Shown one piece after another: positions 4,602 to 5,308 of a DNA stretch of 5,308 nt; the first letter of the stretch is position 1; every line of letters starts with the position of its first letter. This stretch comes from Solirubrobacterales bacterium (GTDB lineage Bacteria; Actinomycetota; Thermoleophilia; Solirubrobacterales; Solirubrobacteraceae). Under the pieces are notes generated by a model, which saw only the letters and a list, made by a program, of their open reading frames with translations, did no database searches and was not told the DNA's origin. A program made the translations under genes and the position numbers. Location: NCBI GenBank assembly GCA_026392325.1, contig JAPLCH010000017.1:1-5308 (forward strand). The letters run 5' to 3'.

Positions 4602-4889
4602 TCAGTCTGAAGTTGAAGCTGGTCCCGCCTCGGCCTCTGGCCGATTGGCGGCGATCCACTCAACAATCCGCTTGGAGTCGCAGAGTGCCATTCCATCGGC
4701 CTCAATCACCGGAACGCTTGCCTGGCCTGTGAGCCGCTGAACCTCATCCCTTGCGCTCTTGCGCATTGGAACACGAACCTGGTCGAAGTCGAAACCGGCC
4801 TTGCGCAGTTCACGGGCGACCCTCCCGCAAGGGCAAAGGAATTCAGTCGGCACGGGACAGCGGTGGAGCACAACCTTCTCGGAGCTCAT
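4602..4889 (-). CDS. small GST N-terminal / glutaredoxin-fold protein
   Basis: A 95-residue protein consisting only of a thioredoxin-fold domain like the N-terminal half of glutathione S-transferases. HRCPVPTEFLCPCGRVAREL (9-28) places Cys residues at 11, 19 and 21, a CPCG arrangement where glutaredoxins have CPxC. TGQASVPVIEADG (54-66) has the fold's cis-Pro (VPV), and CDSKRIVEWI (70-79) contains the D-S-K/R thiol-binding type motif. No helical GST C-terminal domain follows. The start ATG at 4889 overlaps the upstream epimerase stop (ATGA), with AGGAG 10 nt before it, so it is coupled to that gene. Similar stand-alone proteins are known in actinobacteria (recollection), but their substrate is not known to me. 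Redox or thiol transfer is an inference. Confidence 0.75.
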   Translation of the reverse strand: MSSEKVVLHRCPVPTEFLCPCGRVARELRKAGFDFDQVRVPMRKSARDEVQRLTGQASVPVIEADGMALCDSKRIVEWIAANRPEAEAGPASTSD

Positions 4890-5308
4890 CCGCTGAACAC
4901 TCCTGCCACCGACTGTGTTCTGCTCACAACTCCGCCCATAAACCGCAGCGGAAGCATTTGCCGTGTGCCTGGCTGGGCAAGTGCGTCGCCCTCATGCTCA
5001 CGCCACCAAGCAACCGTGTTCTCAAGTGTTTCCTCATGGGGAGTTTGAGTCCAGCCAAGGTCGCGCTTGGCACGCGTGGACCTGTAAGCCCACCTTTGGC
5101 TTGCGAGGAAGATCTCATTACTTGTCACCAGCGGACGGCCTGGGAGTCGCTCAGCTGCTGCTGCAACGCCTTGAGCGACGGATACGGGGAGCTTGAGCGC
5201 TGGCGGTTCTACCCCGCTGATCCGACCAAGGTCGGCAAAGAGCCGCGTCAGGGTGAAGTTGCGGCCACCAAGGATGTACCGCTCACCAACCGCGCCCTTC
5301 TGTGCAGC
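4886..5308 (-). CDS. NAD-dependent epimerase/reductase (extended SDR, HpnA-like), N-terminus outside window
   Basis: The C-terminal 140 residues of an extended short-chain dehydrogenase/epimerase; the NAD-binding Rossmann part and the YxxxK catalytic site lie beyond the right edge. The frame is open to position 5308. GERYILGGRNFTLTRLFADL followed by GRISGVEPPALKLP is the substrate-domain pattern of HpnA-like sugar epimerases and dihydroflavonol-reductase relatives. STRAKRDLGWTQTPHEETL, then NTVAWW, is the standard C-terminal end (S-x-K/R-A-x-R-x-LG...EE-L...W). Twenty-four residues of less typical sequence follow, ending at TGA 4886-4888, which overlaps the next gene's ATG. Likely substrate is a nucleotide- or lipid-linked sugar; the hopanoid link suggested by HpnA similarity is not shown by the context. 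Family call is good, substrate open. Confidence 0.8.
   Translation of the reverse strand, partial: AAQKGAVGERYILGGRNFTLTRLFADLGRISGVEPPALKLPVSVAQGVAAAAERLPGRPLVTSNEIFLASQRWAYRSTRAKRDLGWTQTPHEETLENTVAWWREHEGDALAQPGTRQMLPLRFMGGVVSRTQSVAGVFSG

Overview
The window is a gene-dense stretch of bacterial chromosome with moderately high GC (not counted). It most resembles an actinobacterium, possibly of the Thermoleophilia/Solirubrobacterales kind. This placement is inference from remembered family resemblance: an actinobacterial-type coproheme decarboxylase, a PimA-like GT4 glycosyltransferase, and a BolA / CGFS-glutaredoxin / small GST-like gene set. No phage, IS, CRISPR, rRNA or tRNA was seen.

Layout. 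(1) 1-735, minus: a GT4 glycosyltransferase that runs off the left edge and is broken by a frameshift near 311. (2) 844-2591, plus: a two-gene unit, a chlorite-dismutase-family coproheme decarboxylase (chdC/hemQ) followed by a TrxB-like ferredoxin/flavodoxin-NADP reductase. The reductase loses its conserved C-terminus through a second frameshift near 2500. A hairpin at 2608-2634 may end the unit. (3) 2690-3500, plus: a TacA/TacT-type toxin-antitoxin module (DUF1778 ribbon-helix-helix antitoxin plus GNAT toxin). It has a perfect 7-bp inverted repeat over its promoter. The toxin appears to start at a CTG overlapping the antitoxin stop codon. (4) 3489-4594: an iron-sulfur block, with an A-type carrier (erpA-like, minus) divergent from a bolA-grxD pair (plus). 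(5) 4602-5308, minus: an NAD-dependent sugar epimerase, cut by the right edge, translationally coupled to a small GST-N/glutaredoxin-fold protein. A perfect 8-bp hairpin separates it from grxD.

Together the central genes concern heme and Fe-S metabolism: the last step of coproporphyrin-dependent heme synthesis, a flavin reductase, an A-type Fe-S carrier, and the BolA-Grx4 pair that forms a [2Fe-2S] complex. The toxin-antitoxin module sits between the heme and Fe-S blocks. The points most worth a second look are the CTG start and operator of the toxin-antitoxin module, the two frameshifts of the same phase, and a repeated start architecture. In that architecture a TAnnnT hexamer lies 6-9 nt before the start codon with no Shine-Dalgarno, which suggests leaderless mRNAs for the first gene of several units. 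I see no novel multi-gene system here; the families are known, but the arrangement has unusual details.
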